Shown: positions 9,058 through 19,965, counted from the stretch's first letter. The stretch is DNA of 64,000 nt from Candidatus Tisiphia endosymbiont of Dascillus cervinus (GCF_964026405.1 NZ_OZ032146.1:1054001-1118000); one strand, 5' to 3'. Translations and numbers: made by a program. The notes: generated from the sequence alone by a model not told the origin.

Positions 9058-10428
9058 TTACACCAAAAAGGTATAAGCTAAAGTAAGAAAGGTAAAAAAT
9101 GCAAATGAATCAGTTATGGTGGTTAAGAATACACCTGAGCCAGTGGCGGGATCAATATTTAAATAATGTAGAGTAATTGGTATTACTGAGCCAAAAAGAC
9201 CAGCTATGAGAAACGTTAGGATAACGGCTATGGAGAAAATCAAGCTAAGATTTGGATCAGAAAGCATTGCTAAGCTTAATAGTGCCCCAACTAAGGCCAA
9301 TATAGAGCCGTTAAATCCGCATACAGCTATTTCTTTAAGAATCACTCTCAGCACGTTATTATGGTGAATATCTTTGTTGGCAAGTGCTCTAACTGTCACT
9401 GTCATGGCTTGTGTGCCGGCATTTCCTCCCATAGAAGCAACAATAGGCATAATAGCTGCTAGTGTTATAAGTTTTGAGATTGTAATACTAAACTGGTTAA
9501 TAATTATCGATGTTATACAAGCAGTAATTAAATTGACAAATAACCAAGGGAATCTATGTCTCACAGTATAAAATAGATTGTAAAATGTATCTTGAGTATG
9601 AACGCCACCGAGTGACATTATATCTTTTTCGGTTTGTTGTTCAATGATGTAAAGCATACTATCTATTGAAACAGTACCTATTAACTTGCCGCTTTTATTC
9701 ACCACTGGTACAATTGTTAGAGCATATTGTTTAAAAATAAAACTTAACTCACTTAAATTAGTGAATACATCGGTAATTTTAAATTCAGGATTCATAAGAT
9801 CTTTTACTAACTTATCCCCTTTATGCTTCAGTAAAGTGCTTAGAAGTATACTACCTATAGGTCGGTATTTACTGTCGAGTACAATAGCAGCATGAAAATC
9901 TTGTGCTATATGTTTGTGTCTAATAAAATCTATAGCCGTGGCTACTGTCCAATCTTCTTGAAATGACACAAAATTTCTTTCGATTACCCTACCAACAGTA
10001 TCTTCTGGGTAAGTACAGCCTTCTATAATTTGCTGTCTTTTTTCTGCTTTGAGATTATTTAAGATCATTTCTTTTGTTAGATCATCAAGATCCTCGATAA
10101 CTTCAACAGCATCTTCTATAGCAAGTTGATTAATTAGCTGTACACTTTTCTGTACACCTAAAATTTGCATTATAAGTGGTTTACTGTTCACGCTAAGCTG
10201 TACTAAAGTTTCAGGCTTTAGTGTATCCTGTAACAAAGGAAGAATTGTTTTATATGTTTTCTGATTTATATTATCTAAAACATCTGCAAGATCTGCATAG
10301 TGAAGATTACTCATAATCTCTATTGCTTTGCCAAATTCATCATTATTCAGAAGATTATTAATGTGCTCAAATGTTTCGTCAAATTGGTTTTGATGAACCG
10401 ACAACATATTTTTTAATTGATTTTGCAT
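9058..10428 (-). CDS. mgtE: magnesium transporter MgtE
   Basis: A 456-residue Mg2+ channel. The first 130 residues are the helical MgtE N domain, 130-260 are a tandem CBS pair that senses cytosolic Mg2+, and the C-terminal 180 residues hold five hydrophobic helices with the conserved GGNAGTQAM pore region. Family length is about 450. The start ATG at 10428 has AGGAG six bases upstream. It is transcribed alone. No leader riboswitch is apparent, since its upstream region is filled by a family A' palindrome. Confidence 0.95.
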   Translation of the reverse strand: MQNQLKNMLSVHQNQFDETFEHINNLLNNDEFGKAIEIMSNLHYADLADVLDNINQKTYKTILPLLQDTLKPETLVQLSVNSKPLIMQILGVQKSVQLINQLAIEDAVEVIEDLDDLTKEMILNNLKAEKRQQIIEGCTYPEDTVGRVIERNFVSFQEDWTVATAIDFIRHKHIAQDFHAAIVLDSKYRPIGSILLSTLLKHKGDKLVKDLMNPEFKITDVFTNLSELSFIFKQYALTIVPVVNKSGKLIGTVSIDSMLYIIEQQTEKDIMSLGGVHTQDTFYNLFYTVRHRFPWLFVNLITACITSIIINQFSITISKLITLAAIMPIVASMGGNAGTQAMTVTVRALANKDIHHNNVLRVILKEIAVCGFNGSILALVGALLSLAMLSDPNLSLIFSIAVILTFLIAGLFGSVIPITLHYLNIDPATGSGVFLTTITDSFAFFTFLTLAYTFLV

Positions 10429-10440
10429 AACTCCTCGTTT

Positions 10441-10596
10441 GAGTATACTGCTATGATTTCAAGAGTTAGTACGAAGGTCAACTTCAAGAAGAGCTAGGCA
10501 GTAGCAAAGTCGAGCAGCAGAACATACATGAGTAACGGAGCAGCTTCGATTTTTAGATACGACGACCTTAATTCTTGAAGTTCACCGAGTATACTC
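10441..10596. repeat. palindromic repeat, family A' variant
   Basis: Bounded by GAGTATACTGCTATGATTTC and its near complement ending ACCGAGTATACTC, with AAGAGTTAGTACGA / TTAATTCTTGAAG arms. This is the longer A' form also seen at 20.1 and 22.45 kb. Confidence 0.75.
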
Positions 10597-10719
10597 AAAT
10601 GATTTGAGTATATATACTGAATTTTCTAAAAGTACCCTCAATAGCCAAGAAGGATGAGTCACTTGTATTCTAACATGTTAGGTTTTCTAAGACAACTAAG
10701 TTGAGAGTATATAGAAAAC

Positions 10720-10804
10720 TGGTGCGGTCGAGAAGACTTGAACTTCCACTCTGTTAAGAACAGCCCCCTCAAAGCTGCGCGTCTACCAATTTCGCCACGA
10801 CCGC
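10720..10804 (-). tRNA. tRNA-Leu (anticodon GAG)
   Basis: Reading the minus strand from 10804, the 7-bp acceptor stem GCGGTCG pairs with CGACCGC, followed by discriminator A and an encoded CCA ending at 10720. The D region is GTGGCGAAATTGGTAGACGC, typical of leucine tRNAs. The anticodon stem CAGCT/GGCTG encloses loop TTGAGGG with anticodon GAG. A long variable arm (TTCTTAACAGAG) and a T arm with TTCAAGT follow. It is 85 nt long, as expected for a class II tRNA, and reads CUC/CUU codons. Confidence 0.95.
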
Positions 10805-10904
10805 AATTAATAATAAGTTTTTAATAAAATTATTCCTGTAGCCTAAATAATTTTGGTTAATCCAAATAGTGTATATAACAAATTATTCTACTAATATCAA
10901 TATA

Positions 10905-10960
10905 TATACTCGAATGATCCTACGAATTGGATTTGAGAATACACGAGCATCCGTAATGGA
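10905..10960. repeat. half copy of palindromic repeat, family A
   Basis: Starts TATACTCGAATGATCC and runs through GAATTGGATTTGAGAAT to CGAGCATCCG, then stops without its second arm, close to the 3' end of the IS110 transposase. It could have been cut by insertion of that element. Confidence 0.6.
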
Positions 10961-10981
10961 AGTCAATAAGAAAATAATAAC

Positions 10982-11947
10982 TTAACATAAATTTTCATTG
11001 CAAGAAGAATTATTTTTGACAATAGAGTGCATAAAAGCTAGTAATTTACGCATAACAGCAACAAGAGCAATTTTTGCTGGTTTATGTTTAGCAATTAAGT
11101 GGTCATAAAAATTACGTAAACGCTTATTACATCGTAAGGCAGCTACTGCAGCCATATAAAGAACTCTTCGAAGATTACCTCTACCTGCAAAAATACTTCT
11201 TCTACCTTTATAACTACCGCTTTCTCTAGCAAAAGGAGCAAGACCTACTAAAGATGTTAACTGCCTAAAAGTAATATTGCCAAGCTCCGGTGCTTCACAT
11301 ATTACAGTGCTAGCAAGAGTAATGCCAACTGCTGGAATAGAAGTAAGCCGATCAATTTTATCCTTTATTTCTTGATCTTAAGAAATTAATTCTTTGATAC
11401 TATCCTCAATCTCTTGTAATTGTGCTGTTAAACTAGCAATATGCTGGTTCAAAGATAAAATGACGACCGCATTAAACTCAGTATCCTGCCTAGCAATTTC
11501 TTGATTCTTAAATAGTAATAATTGTTCTCTTCTTTTTAATAAAGCATGTAACTGTTGTTGACTATTACTATCATAAGTAACATTCACTGGTAAAGCAAAG
11601 CACGTTGCATAATCATGCAACAATTTACTATCGATATTATCAGTTTTAGCAAGCCATCCTTTAGCTTTAGCATAACTACGCACTTTATTAGGGTGTACTG
11701 TAGCAAAAGGCAATTTATTTATTGTTAAAAATTCTCTTAAATTATGTTCATATCCACCAGTAGGTTCAAAGACAACAATTAACTCAGATAAGGCAGGATA
11801 GTATTTATTAATAGTGCTAAGCATAGTAGTAAAGCCTTGTTGATCATTGGTAACTTCAAAAGCCTTGTTGGTAGCTGGTAGATAGATATTTAAAGTTTTT
11901 TTACTAACGTCCACACCAATATAAGTTGTTGCCATATAGAGCCTCAT
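10982..11947 (-). pseudogene. IS110-family transposase with an in-frame stop
   Basis: The minus strand encodes an IS110-type recombinase. The N-terminal DEDD (RuvC-like) part begins MATTYIGVDVSKKTLNI (ATG 11935; an upstream ATG is at 11947) and includes VFEPTGGYEHNL and the KTDNIDSKLL block. A TAA at 11378-11380 ends it after KELIS, but the same frame continues DQEIKDKIDRLTSIPAVG through the transposase_20 domain (LVGLAPFARESG, RGNLRRVLYMAA) to a stop at 10982-10984. A single base change such as CAA to TAA explains it. IS110 enzymes use an RNA-guided mechanism with a bridge RNA from the element's own end. Confidence 0.85.
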
Positions 11948-12240
11948 GATTTATATTAATAATAGGATATGCTACATACTCATACGCAAGGTTTAAACCT
12001 TATGACATCCGTTCGTAGTCTTTATCCAAAACAGGATAGGTCTTTGCTGAGGTACGAAGTCTTTAAAATTCAAAGCTTCAATTCGATATACAGTTTACCC
12101 ATCCTACCACTAAATAATAACTGATCATGTTATATTTATCATGGTTTTTTTATTGTATGAGTTCGGTTTAATTAATGTAGGAGATTTATTCTTTAGGCTT
12201 CTTTGTTCCTGCTGATATCCTATCATTTATTAACCTTATA
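11948..12240 (-). other. 5' flank of the IS110 transposase, possible bridge-RNA region
   Basis: This non-coding stretch lies directly upstream of the transposase, where IS110-group elements encode their bridge RNA. At 12012-12058 the sequence can form a nested hairpin: outer TTCGTA/TACGAA and inner TATCC/GGATA with loop AAAACA. Element ends were not identified and the RNA is an inference from position and this one structure. Confidence 0.3.
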
Positions 12241-12561
12241 TTTATTATAGTGTTTATGTTTATAAGTATTGAAGATTTGGTTGAACGATAGCAAGAAAAT
12301 TATAATATCGAAAATTGAAAAATCTTGGTTGTAACAATATCACGGTTCTATAAACAAATTAGAATTAGAAGGGAGAAAAGAGATATTTGGTAAAAATATA
12401 GCCTGAGATCAAAGAGATGTTGATTATCAAAGTTGTATCGCATACGAGTAGAATATTGTTTATATTATGAAAAATAATTAATTTTTTTATTAAAATAAGT
12501 TGACTATTATTTTAGAATTGATTCTAATATAAAATATGGCAACATAAATCAACCTAATAGC

Positions 12562-12974
12562 ATGGCAAAATATAAAATGGTTGATGATTTTGATGATGGG
12601 GATAAAGGTAACGGGAAAGAAGAAGACAAGGTAAGTCTCGATCTGTTTAAGAGTGCAGTTTAGGAATATTTAAGAAGGATGCTACACGAGTCTATACTGA
12701 TGTTTCTTCAGAGGTAGGGCAATGGGTTAATGCTATTAAGGCAATCACCACAAAATATCCTAACAAGGATGAAGAAATTTCTGTGTCTGCTTCAAGTTGG
12801 GCTGATAGACAATTAGAATAGCATTGTCAACAATTTCACTCATATCAGGGAGCATCTTCTTCCCAGCATAATGCTTCGTACGAAACTTGTCCTGATACGT
12901 CTGACTCGGAAGCAGATACCGTACTAGATGGAAACTCCATATGTGTTATGAAATTATGTAGCATCAAACCCTAA
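12562..12974 (+). pseudogene. decayed gene of unknown function
   Basis: ATG 12562 opens 33 codons rich in Asp, Lys and Glu (MAKYKMVDDFDDGDKG...) that end at TAG 12661. A second frame starting about 12663 reads GIFKKDATRVYTDVSSEVGQ and continues to TAG 12819. Past that stop the same frame stays open to TAA 12972 (HCQQFHSYQGASSSQ...). The simplest reading is one gene of about 137 codons broken by one frameshift and one nonsense change. A strong terminator follows 9 nt later, supporting that this was a transcription unit. I do not recognise the family. From 12241 to 12561 I see no gene. Confidence 0.5.
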
Positions 12975-12982
12975 AATTATAG

Positions 12983-13014
12983 CCCCATATGTCAAATTGA
13001 CATGTGGGGTTTTT
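12983..13014 (+). terminator. rho-independent terminator
   Basis: CCCCATATGTCA pairs with TGACATGTGGGG (one G-T pair) around a short AAT loop and is followed by five T residues. It lies just after the decayed gene and before the MFS gene. Confidence 0.85.
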
Positions 13015-13071
13015 AAAACAGTTATATATAATTATAATTCTAGATAATATATAAGTAAGATTTAAACAACT

Positions 13072-14406
13072 ATGAGCAAATTTGTACAAGCAGATGGTAG
13101 AGTTATATATACTCAAACCAATCTAACTAAACAACAAAAAGAAGCTATTGGATTACTCTCAATTGGCACGTTCTTAGAGTATTTTGACCTAATGCTTTAT
13201 GTACATATGGCTGTTTTACTCAATAGTCTGTTTTTTCCCCAAAATGATCCAGATTCTGCCTCTTTTTTTACTGCAATTGCATATAGTATCACTTTTGTTT
13301 TTAGACCATTTGGAGCATTGCTGTTTGGTTGGATAGGAGACACTATTGGTCGAAAAATAACTATCATTATTACAACCTTTATGATGGCAGCCTCGTGTTT
13401 TGTTATGGCTACCTTACCAACTTATGAACAAATTGGAATTACGGCTTCATGGATTATTAGTATATGTCGTGCAGTACAAGGTATATCTTCCTTAGGTGAG
13501 AGAGTGGGTGCAGAGTTATATTTAATGGAAATAACAAAGCCACCCATACAATATCCAGTTGTAACGTTGATTACGGTTTGTGCCTCCTTGGGGTCAATGG
13601 TTGCATTAGGTTTTGGTTTTTTAATTACTAACTATGGATTTAATTGGCGCTATCTTTTTTGGTTTGGGATGATAATTGCCACTATAGGTACAGTTGCTAG
13701 AACTAACTTAAGAGAAGCACAAGAATTTGCTAATGCAAAATTGCGATTAAAAACATTTTTTGATAACCATTTTATTGATAGAAAAATATTAAAAGGTGAT
13801 CCGATTTTAGAAGAAAAAGTGCAGAAAAAAACAGTATTCTATTATTTTTTAATTCAATGTGCTGGTCCAGTACCAACATACTTTGTGTATTTTTATTGTG
13901 GTAATATACTCAGGAATTCTTTTGGTTATGGCATTGGAGATATCATTTATCATAACTTTTTTATTTCAATAATACAGCTATTCACTACGCTATTATTAGC
14001 GTATTTAAGTTATAGAATATACCCTTTAAAGATTATTAAAGTCAGGTGGGTAATTTTCTCTACTTTTATAATATTTTGCCCTTATTTTCTTTATAGGGTC
14101 AGCACTCCTATACATTTATTTATAATACAACTATTGATCGTGTTATTTGCACCTGACTCAGCTCCAGCTAGTGCAATTTTTTATAAATATTTCCCTATTT
14201 TTAAACGCTTTACTTATAGTAGTATTGTATACGCCTTAGCACATGCCACAATTTCTATTGTTACATCTTTTGGTTTTATATATTGTACAAAATATATGGG
14301 GCAGATAGGAATACTATGTATTATGTTGCCTATAGTAATAAGTTATGGATTTGGGATATTTTACTTTGCAAAGTTGGAGAATATAACTGTAACTAATAGT
14401 TATTAG
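13072..14406 (+). CDS. MFS transporter, ProP-like (metabolite:H+ symporter family)
   Basis: A 444-residue major facilitator with twelve predicted hydrophobic segments. The GTFLEYFDLMLYVHMA start, the loop 2-3 motif GWIGDTIGRKITI, and SSLGERVGAELYLME resemble the sugar/metabolite-H+ symporter group that includes ProP, of which Rickettsia carry many paralogues. The solute is unknown. ATG 13072 is chosen because it begins the only full-length frame. Its last 14 nt overlap the convergent HD-hydrolase gene. Confidence 0.88.
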   Translation: MSKFVQADGRVIYTQTNLTKQQKEAIGLLSIGTFLEYFDLMLYVHMAVLLNSLFFPQNDPDSASFFTAIAYSITFVFRPFGALLFGWIGDTIGRKITIIITTFMMAASCFVMATLPTYEQIGITASWIISICRAVQGISSLGERVGAELYLMEITKPPIQYPVVTLITVCASLGSMVALGFGFLITNYGFNWRYLFWFGMIIATIGTVARTNLREAQEFANAKLRLKTFFDNHFIDRKILKGDPILEEKVQKKTVFYYFLIQCAGPVPTYFVYFYCGNILRNSFGYGIGDIIYHNFFISIIQLFTTLLLAYLSYRIYPLKIIKVRWVIFSTFIIFCPYFLYRVSTPIHLFIIQLLIVLFAPDSAPASAIFYKYFPIFKRFTYSSIVYALAHATISIVTSFGFIYCTKYMGQIGILCIMLPIVISYGFGIFYFAKLENITVTNSY

Positions 14407-15034
14407 TTTTATAATAATTATGTATTACTTTAGAACATAATTCTGCAAAATTTTGCTCAATTGTTGGTGTATTAAAATACATACTAAGGCTCATAAACCT
14501 ACTAAGGGTTTCTATTATAATTTTTTTTGCTTTCTCCGGTGATTTAGTTTCTAGAGTTTGTATATTATGAGTTCGATCAAATAATTTAATCAATGCCACA
14601 TCATATTTTTCTTGTTGAAGTAATATATCTAATGTTTCTGCTGAGCTAATCTTTCCGTGAGGCTTGTTCCTGCTTAAGTCTTCTACTTGACTAGCAACCT
14701 GCTCCCCAAAGATATAGGCAATCATCTTTTTGGTAAGTTTTGTATCCTCAATGGTGTCATGCAATATGCTGGTAACAAGAATGTCAGTGCGGTAAAGATA
14801 ATCAGAGATCATATACGCCACCTCTAGTGGATGAGAGTAATAAGGCTCGCCTGACTGCCGCATTTGGCTACCATGATATTTCTTGGCGTAATATATTGCT
14901 TTTTTGACTTCGTTAATATCTATTGGTCGATTTACTTCCTCATTCATCTTACGTAATTTGTCCAGTAACCTAGTAGCATATTGACAAGGTGCATACTTTG
15001 AGTTATTCCAATAATTAATCTCTTCTTCTTCCAT
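14393..15034 (-). CDS. HD-domain (p)ppGpp hydrolase-like protein (SpoT fragment type)
   Basis: A 213-residue protein consisting of an HD hydrolase domain only. Visible motifs are the first histidine in YHGSQMRQSGEPYYSHPLEVA near 50-70, ILHDTIEDT near 90 with the HD and ED pairs, and KLFDRTHNI near 150 with the late aspartate. These are metal ligands of RelA/SpoT hydrolases. No synthetase domain follows, so it should only degrade alarmone if active. Rickettsia typically carry several short spoT-like genes. Between it and zapE (15035-15563) there is only a repeat. Confidence 0.85.
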   Translation of the reverse strand: MEEEEINYWNNSKYAPCQYATRLLDKLRKMNEEVNRPIDINEVKKAIYYAKKYHGSQMRQSGEPYYSHPLEVAYMISDYLYRTDILVTSILHDTIEDTKLTKKMIAYIFGEQVASQVEDLSRNKPHGKISSAETLDILLQQEKYDVALIKLFDRTHNIQTLETKSPEKAKKIIIETLSRFMSLSMYFNTPTIEQNFAELCSKVIHNYYKTNNY

Positions 15035-15372
15035 AAAAAACCCTAAATATTTTTATATTCAATTTATAGGTTAAACTAAAATATAAATTATTACTAAAGA
15101 TTTTTTATCTATTTTTACAAAAGATGAATATTTTTGCATTTTGTTGTTGTATAAATAGACAGCTACTTCCTTTATATTCACATATCCTATAAATCGTTGT
15201 GTAAACTGTAAATGACTAGACAAAAAAGTACCAGTAAAATTTATATTGTTATAGAACTCTTGCTAGAAAAAACTAGAGTAATATTTTAATGAGGTTGCCT
15301 TGGTGTAAATTGTTATATATTTATTATTTATTTCAGAGTATTTTTAGTTTATTTTCTAATTTTACCTATACA

Positions 15373-15531
15373 CCTGAGTTCGATATAGAAGATTAGTTTA
15401 ATAGTCTCGGTGTTGCTACGGCGGGGACTAAAAATAGCCTGAAAGGCTATTAAGTATCATTGATTCCTGCTTTTAGTTAGGAATGACATCACTTTTGCAG
15501 GGGGAATAATTATTCTTATATCGAACTCAGG
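15373..15531. repeat. palindromic repeat, family C
   Basis: Ends CCTGAGTTCGATATA and TATATCGAACTCAGG are inverted repeats. Inside are AAAATAGCCTGAAAGGCTATT and a GATTCCTGC...GGAATGACATC stretch shared with copies near 59.8 and 62.0 kb. Confidence 0.75.
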
Positions 15532-15563
15532 TTATACTAAATCTAAAATGAGAATGTAATATA

Positions 15564-16595
15564 TTGCCTGAATTAAAATTTGACGAAAAGCAGTTGCTTT
15601 TACTCAGCAGAATTAAAGAGTTTGCTAAACAAATTGAAGATAAGTCGTTTTTTAGATTCTTTAATAGCAGTTTATTAGCAAAAAAAGCTATATATTTATA
15701 TGGTAATGTAGGTAATGGCAAAACTGTATTAATGCAACATTTTTTCCAAATATTGCAAATTAAGAAATTAATGGTACATTACCAAAACTTTATGCAATCG
15801 GTACATAAAGATATTTATCAGTTGCAAGATAAATCACAATCTAAAAATAATATTATCAAAAGAATTGCTGCAAATTATGCAAAGCAGGCGGAAGTAATAT
15901 GCATAGATGAGTTTGAAATTAAAGACATAACTGATGCTATGATAATAGGGCCGCTGCTCCTTGAACTCATAAGACATAAGGTGTTTATCTTCATTACTAG
16001 TAATATAGAGCCAAAAGATTTGTATAAAGATGGTTTACAAAGAAATTCTTTTTTGCCAATAATTAAAGAGATTTATCAAAAGTTTGAAGTTATGCATTTG
16101 GATAGTGATCATGATTATAGATTAGATAAAATTATACACACGACTAATAGACGTATAATATACCCAATTAATGAAGATAATAAGCTTGAGATACAGAATA
16201 TTATTAGCAAGTTAAATAGTAATAACCGATTAGTGTCTAAGGATATTCTAGTTTTTGGACGTAAAATATCTTTTAAAATGGCTAGTGAAAAAGTATTAGT
16301 AACAGATTTTGAAGAGCTATTTGTAAGAGAATTAGGTTATGTTGATTATGTAAATATTTGCCAAAAATTTTCTATCATAATAGTAGAAAATATTCATATA
16401 ATAAGTTCTGATAACACAGACTTAGCGGTTAGGTTTATTAATTTTGTTGATAATGCTTATTTTTATAAGGTTGTATTATTCATGACATTGCAAGATGAAC
16501 CTATAAAAATATATCAGAATGGTTTTCGCAAAGGTGAATTTAACAGAACTATTTCAAGGTTATATGAGATGAATAGTGATAGCTATGTCAATTAA
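15564..16595 (+). CDS. zapE: AFG1-like ATPase, cell division protein ZapE
   Basis: A 343-residue AAA-type ATPase. The Walker A is YGNVGNGKT near residue 50, and the Walker [16 protein letters not shown] near 114-128 is the AFG1/ZapE signature, followed by sensor-like [18 protein letters not shown]. ZapE associates with the FtsZ ring in proteobacteria, and mitochondrial AFG1 is its relative. I keep the TTG start at 15564; two nearby ATGs are out of frame and no better start is visible. The 3' end overlaps tmk by 11 nt. Confidence 0.88.
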   Translation: MPELKFDEKQLLLLSRIKEFAKQIEDKSFFRFFNSSLLAKKAIYLYGNVGNGKTVLMQHFFQILQIKKLMVHYQNFMQSVHKDIYQLQDKSQSKNNIIKRIAANYAKQAEVICIDEFEIKDITDAMIIGPLLLELIRHKVFIFITSNIEPKDLYKDGLQRNSFLPIIKEIYQKFEVMHLDSDHDYRLDKIIHTTNRRIIYPINEDNKLEIQNIISKLNSNNRLVSKDILVFGRKISFKMASEKVLVTDFEELFVRELGYVDYVNICQKFSIIIVENIHIISSDNTDLAVRFINFVDNAYFYKVVLFMTLQDEPIKIYQNGFRKGEFNRTISRLYEMNSDSYVN

Positions 16596-17202
16596 AAAGG
16601 GTAAATTTATTACGTTTGAGGGTGGGGAAGGGTGCGGTAAATCCACCCAAAGTAATATGTTATACCAGTATTTACTATCACAAAATATTTCAGCAGATTT
16701 AACACGTGAAGTAGGGGGGACTATTTCTGCGGAGAAGATGCGTGACATTTTAGTTAATCAAGATTTGCTACCTATGTCAGAATTGCTGCAAATCATGGCA
16801 GCACGTTATGAACATGTTCATAAAAGGATTATTCCTAAACTAGATTGTGGGATATCAGTTATTTGTGATAGGTTTGTAGATTCTACTGCTTGTTATCAAG
16901 GGCAAGATATAGGGATTGATTTAGTTTATGATCTTCATAAGTCTTTAATATCTGATGTGATGCCTGATATTACATTTTTTATTGATATAGATCCAAATAT
17001 TGCCTTACCAAGGGCATTAGTACGAGGGAATAATAACAAATTTGAAAGCAAAAATATTGAATTTCATCAAAAAGTCTATGACGGATTTCAATATATATCA
17101 GCTAAATTTCCAAATAGAATAGTAAAAATAAATGCCTCAACTCTTAGTGTACAAGAAATTCATGATATAATAGTTGCGATGCTCGTTACAAAGGTTTGGT
17201 GA
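16585..17202 (+). CDS. tmk: thymidylate kinase
   Basis: Phosphorylates dTMP to dTDP. The 205-residue product has the P-loop [12 protein letters not shown] at residues 11-22, the DRFVDST nucleotide-binding motif and the TREVGG segment of the dTMP site. ATG 16585 is preferred over GTG 16576 because the protein then begins [14 protein letters not shown], close to other Rickettsia Tmk. It overlaps zapE and is followed 5 nt after its stop by the broken fadB-like gene, suggesting an operon. Confidence 0.94.
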   Translation: MSIKKGKFITFEGGEGCGKSTQSNMLYQYLLSQNISADLTREVGGTISAEKMRDILVNQDLLPMSELLQIMAARYEHVHKRIIPKLDCGISVICDRFVDSTACYQGQDIGIDLVYDLHKSLISDVMPDITFFIDIDPNIALPRALVRGNNNKFESKNIEFHQKVYDGFQYISAKFPNRIVKINASTLSVQEIHDIIVAMLVTKVW

Positions 17203-17207
17203 ATAAG

Positions 17208-19392
17208 ATGGAAGATAAAATAGAGAAAATATGTGTTATTGGTTCTGGAGTAATGGGGCTAGCAATAGCTTCCTTGATAGCTAATTCCTCTCACCAAGTT
17301 TGTTTTACTAGATGTAGTAAGCAACGACCCTAATGACAGGAATGCAATCCTTACAAAGGCTCTAGAAAATATAGAGAAACAACAACCAGCTCCTTTATCG
17401 CATCCAAGTAAATTAGCGTTTATTACCATTGGTAATTTAGAAGATGATCTAAAGCTGATTACAGAATGTGATTTGATCATTGAAGTTATTATTGAAAAAA
17501 TTGCAATAAAACATCTTCTATATGAGAAGATTCTACCCTACCTAAAAGAAGATGCTATTTTAGCTTCTAATACTTCAACCTTACCTTTAAGGAAATTAAA
17601 AGAGCAAATGCCTGATTCTATAAAATCTACCATCAGGTCTAGATTTGTCATTAGTCATTTTTTTAATCCTCCAAGATATATGGAATTACTTGAACTTGTC
17701 GTGGATTCAGAGGTTAGCTCAGGGGTTATAGAGAGGATATCAGATTTTCTAACACGAGATTTAGGGAAAGCTATTATTAAATGTCACGATACTCCAGGTT
17801 TTATAGCAAATCGAGTTGGTTGTTATCTACTTGAGCTGGTTGTTTGTAGTAGCATAGATGAAAATTTAAGTCCAGTAATTATCGATAAAATTTTTACTGA
17901 TTTATTTAAATTACCAAGTACAGGAATCTTTGGCTTATATGATTTGATAGGTCACGACGTAATGAGATTAATTTCTACATCACTAGTTAATTCCCTACCG
18001 AATAATGATGATTATCACCAAGTTTACTTAGCATCTTCTATCCTTGATAAGATGATAGAGAATAACTTGATTGGTCGTAAAGCTTTAGGAGGTTTTTACC
18101 GTATATCAAAGATAAATGGCATAAAAACTAAAGAAGTCATAGATTTTACAACTTTAACTTATGCGGCATTTGAAGAGCCAAAGATTGAGTATAGTTCTAT
18201 TGATCAGTTGTTAAATAGCAACTCTAGCTATGGTAAATTTTTTCATGAGATACTAGTGAAGTTTTACTTATATATAACATCTTTAATTCCATCGGTTACT
18301 GATAATATTTACGATATAGATACAGCTATGAGGCTTGGTTATAGTTGGAAAATTGGTCCTTTTGAGTTGTTAATTAATCACATAGGAGGAGGATTTGAGT
18401 GGCTTAAAAAACAAGCAATGCTAATGAATTTAACATTACCGGAATATATCGCTAATAGTTCCTATGAAACTATTGAACTGAGTCAATTTCATTTGACTAG
18501 AGTCAGATTAGAAGAAAGTAAGATTTTATTGAAGAATGATTCGGCTCAACTAGTTCTGTATAAAAATAGGTTAGTTTTTACTATTAACACTAAAATGAAT
18601 TGCCTCAATGAAAATGTTTTTAAACTTTTGTTAGAATCTGTTGATATTGCAGAAAATGAGAAGCAAACACTATATATTATGCCATTAACCAATAATTTTT
18701 CAGCTGGTGCTGACTTAAAATTCATTGCTTCCTGTATAAAAAATCAAGATTTTGCTAAATTAGAAGATTTCTTAAAACTTGGTCAGAAAACCATGATAAG
18801 GTTAAAATACTCGCATATTAATATTGTTAGCTGTGCTTTAGGTGCTGCGTTAGGTGGGGGTTGTGAAATATTGTTACATTCTGATTTTATTGTAGCTAAT
18901 CAGGAATTAAATGCTGGTCTTGTTGAGGTATCGGTTGGCTTAGTTCCAAGTTGGGGAGGCATTAAGGAAATGTTTTATCGTGCAAGTAGCGATAAAAGTA
19001 AGTTGGTAAAAAATTTAAGAAATATCCTATTACCAAATAAATCAAGTTCTGCTGATTATTTTATAGCTGATTATGATATTACTAACGTGCAAGTAAATAT
19101 GAATAAACATTTAATACTGCAAGAGGCTTTTGCCTTGGATTTGCCAAAAAAAATAAAGAAAGTAAGCAAGCAAGTTATTTTATCTAAAGTTACTTTAGCT
19201 GAAGAATTTGCAGAAACCAATTTTTCAAAGCAGAAGAGTATAGCTGAGTATGATAATTTTCAAGGATGGCTATTGTCAAAGTTTCAAGATATCATTTCCA
19301 TGCAACAAATTGATGAGCAAAAATTATTGCAATTTGAACGAGAGATGTTTTTAGAACTTGCCAAAAACCCTAGAAAGATTTTTGGTTTTTAG
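17208..19392 (+). pseudogene. 3-hydroxyacyl-CoA dehydrogenase/enoyl-CoA hydratase, frameshifted near the start
   Basis: ATG 17208 begins the NAD-binding fold ([18 protein letters not shown]) but the frame stops at 17330. A second frame carries [16 protein letters not shown] and everything after it to 19392: the rest of the 3HCDH domain ([42 protein letters not shown]), the helical C domain, and a C-terminal crotonase part ([26 protein letters not shown]). This is beta-oxidation enzyme with the dehydrogenase first. Removing one T from the TTTT run near 17302-17306 joins the frames. The internal frame alone would lack most of the NAD site. Confidence 0.85.
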
Positions 19393-19473
19393 AACAAAGT
19401 TTACTATACAATACTATATCTTCCAATGAATTCCAAAAATTATCTCTGCTAGAAGGTGCATAGTACCCTACAT

Positions 19474-19660
19474 TTTTCTATAATCGTCATAGCAAGGCTC
19501 TTTAGATGCCGTGGCGATCCAGGTAAACAGCGAAGCTGTTTTTTTAGAGTAACGCTTCGCGTATCCTGTATTGCCGTGTCGCCGCTTTCAGCGGCTTCTC
19601 GCAATGACGCTCGGAAGACCCCTTAACAGTAGTGAAATAAAAATGTAGGGTACTATGGTG
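19474..19660. repeat. palindromic repeat, family B variant with flanking inverted repeat
   Basis: The core GTCATAGCAAGGCTC...GGCTTCTCGCAATGAC is a degenerate family B palindrome, containing smaller GCGAAGC inverted pairs. It is flanked outside by TAGTACCCTACATTTTT (from about 19463) and its complement AAAAATGTAGGGTACTA. No convincing gene is seen from 19393 to 19957; a hydrophobic minus-strand frame at 19816-20070 starts inside a repeat and is not called. Confidence 0.7.
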
Positions 19661-19965
19661 GCAAACTAGGTTCACAGCACCTAGCAAAATTCTCAATAAA
19701 CTTAATATAATCACAAATTTTTTTATTAAAAACACTTTGCATATTATAATATCTATTGTATTATATAAAAATACACATCTCTAAAATTAAAGAGAATTCC
19801 TATGTACCCATAAAATTAGACCAAGAGAATGTTATATCCAAGAATAGTAGGATAAAATAACAATAATAAAAAAGATAAAAATTTTATTACAGCAAAGAGA
19901 AAGTATAAAGACATTAGAGGTAAAAGTGGCATTACTAAGTAATAAACAATCAAAAAAGTATACTT

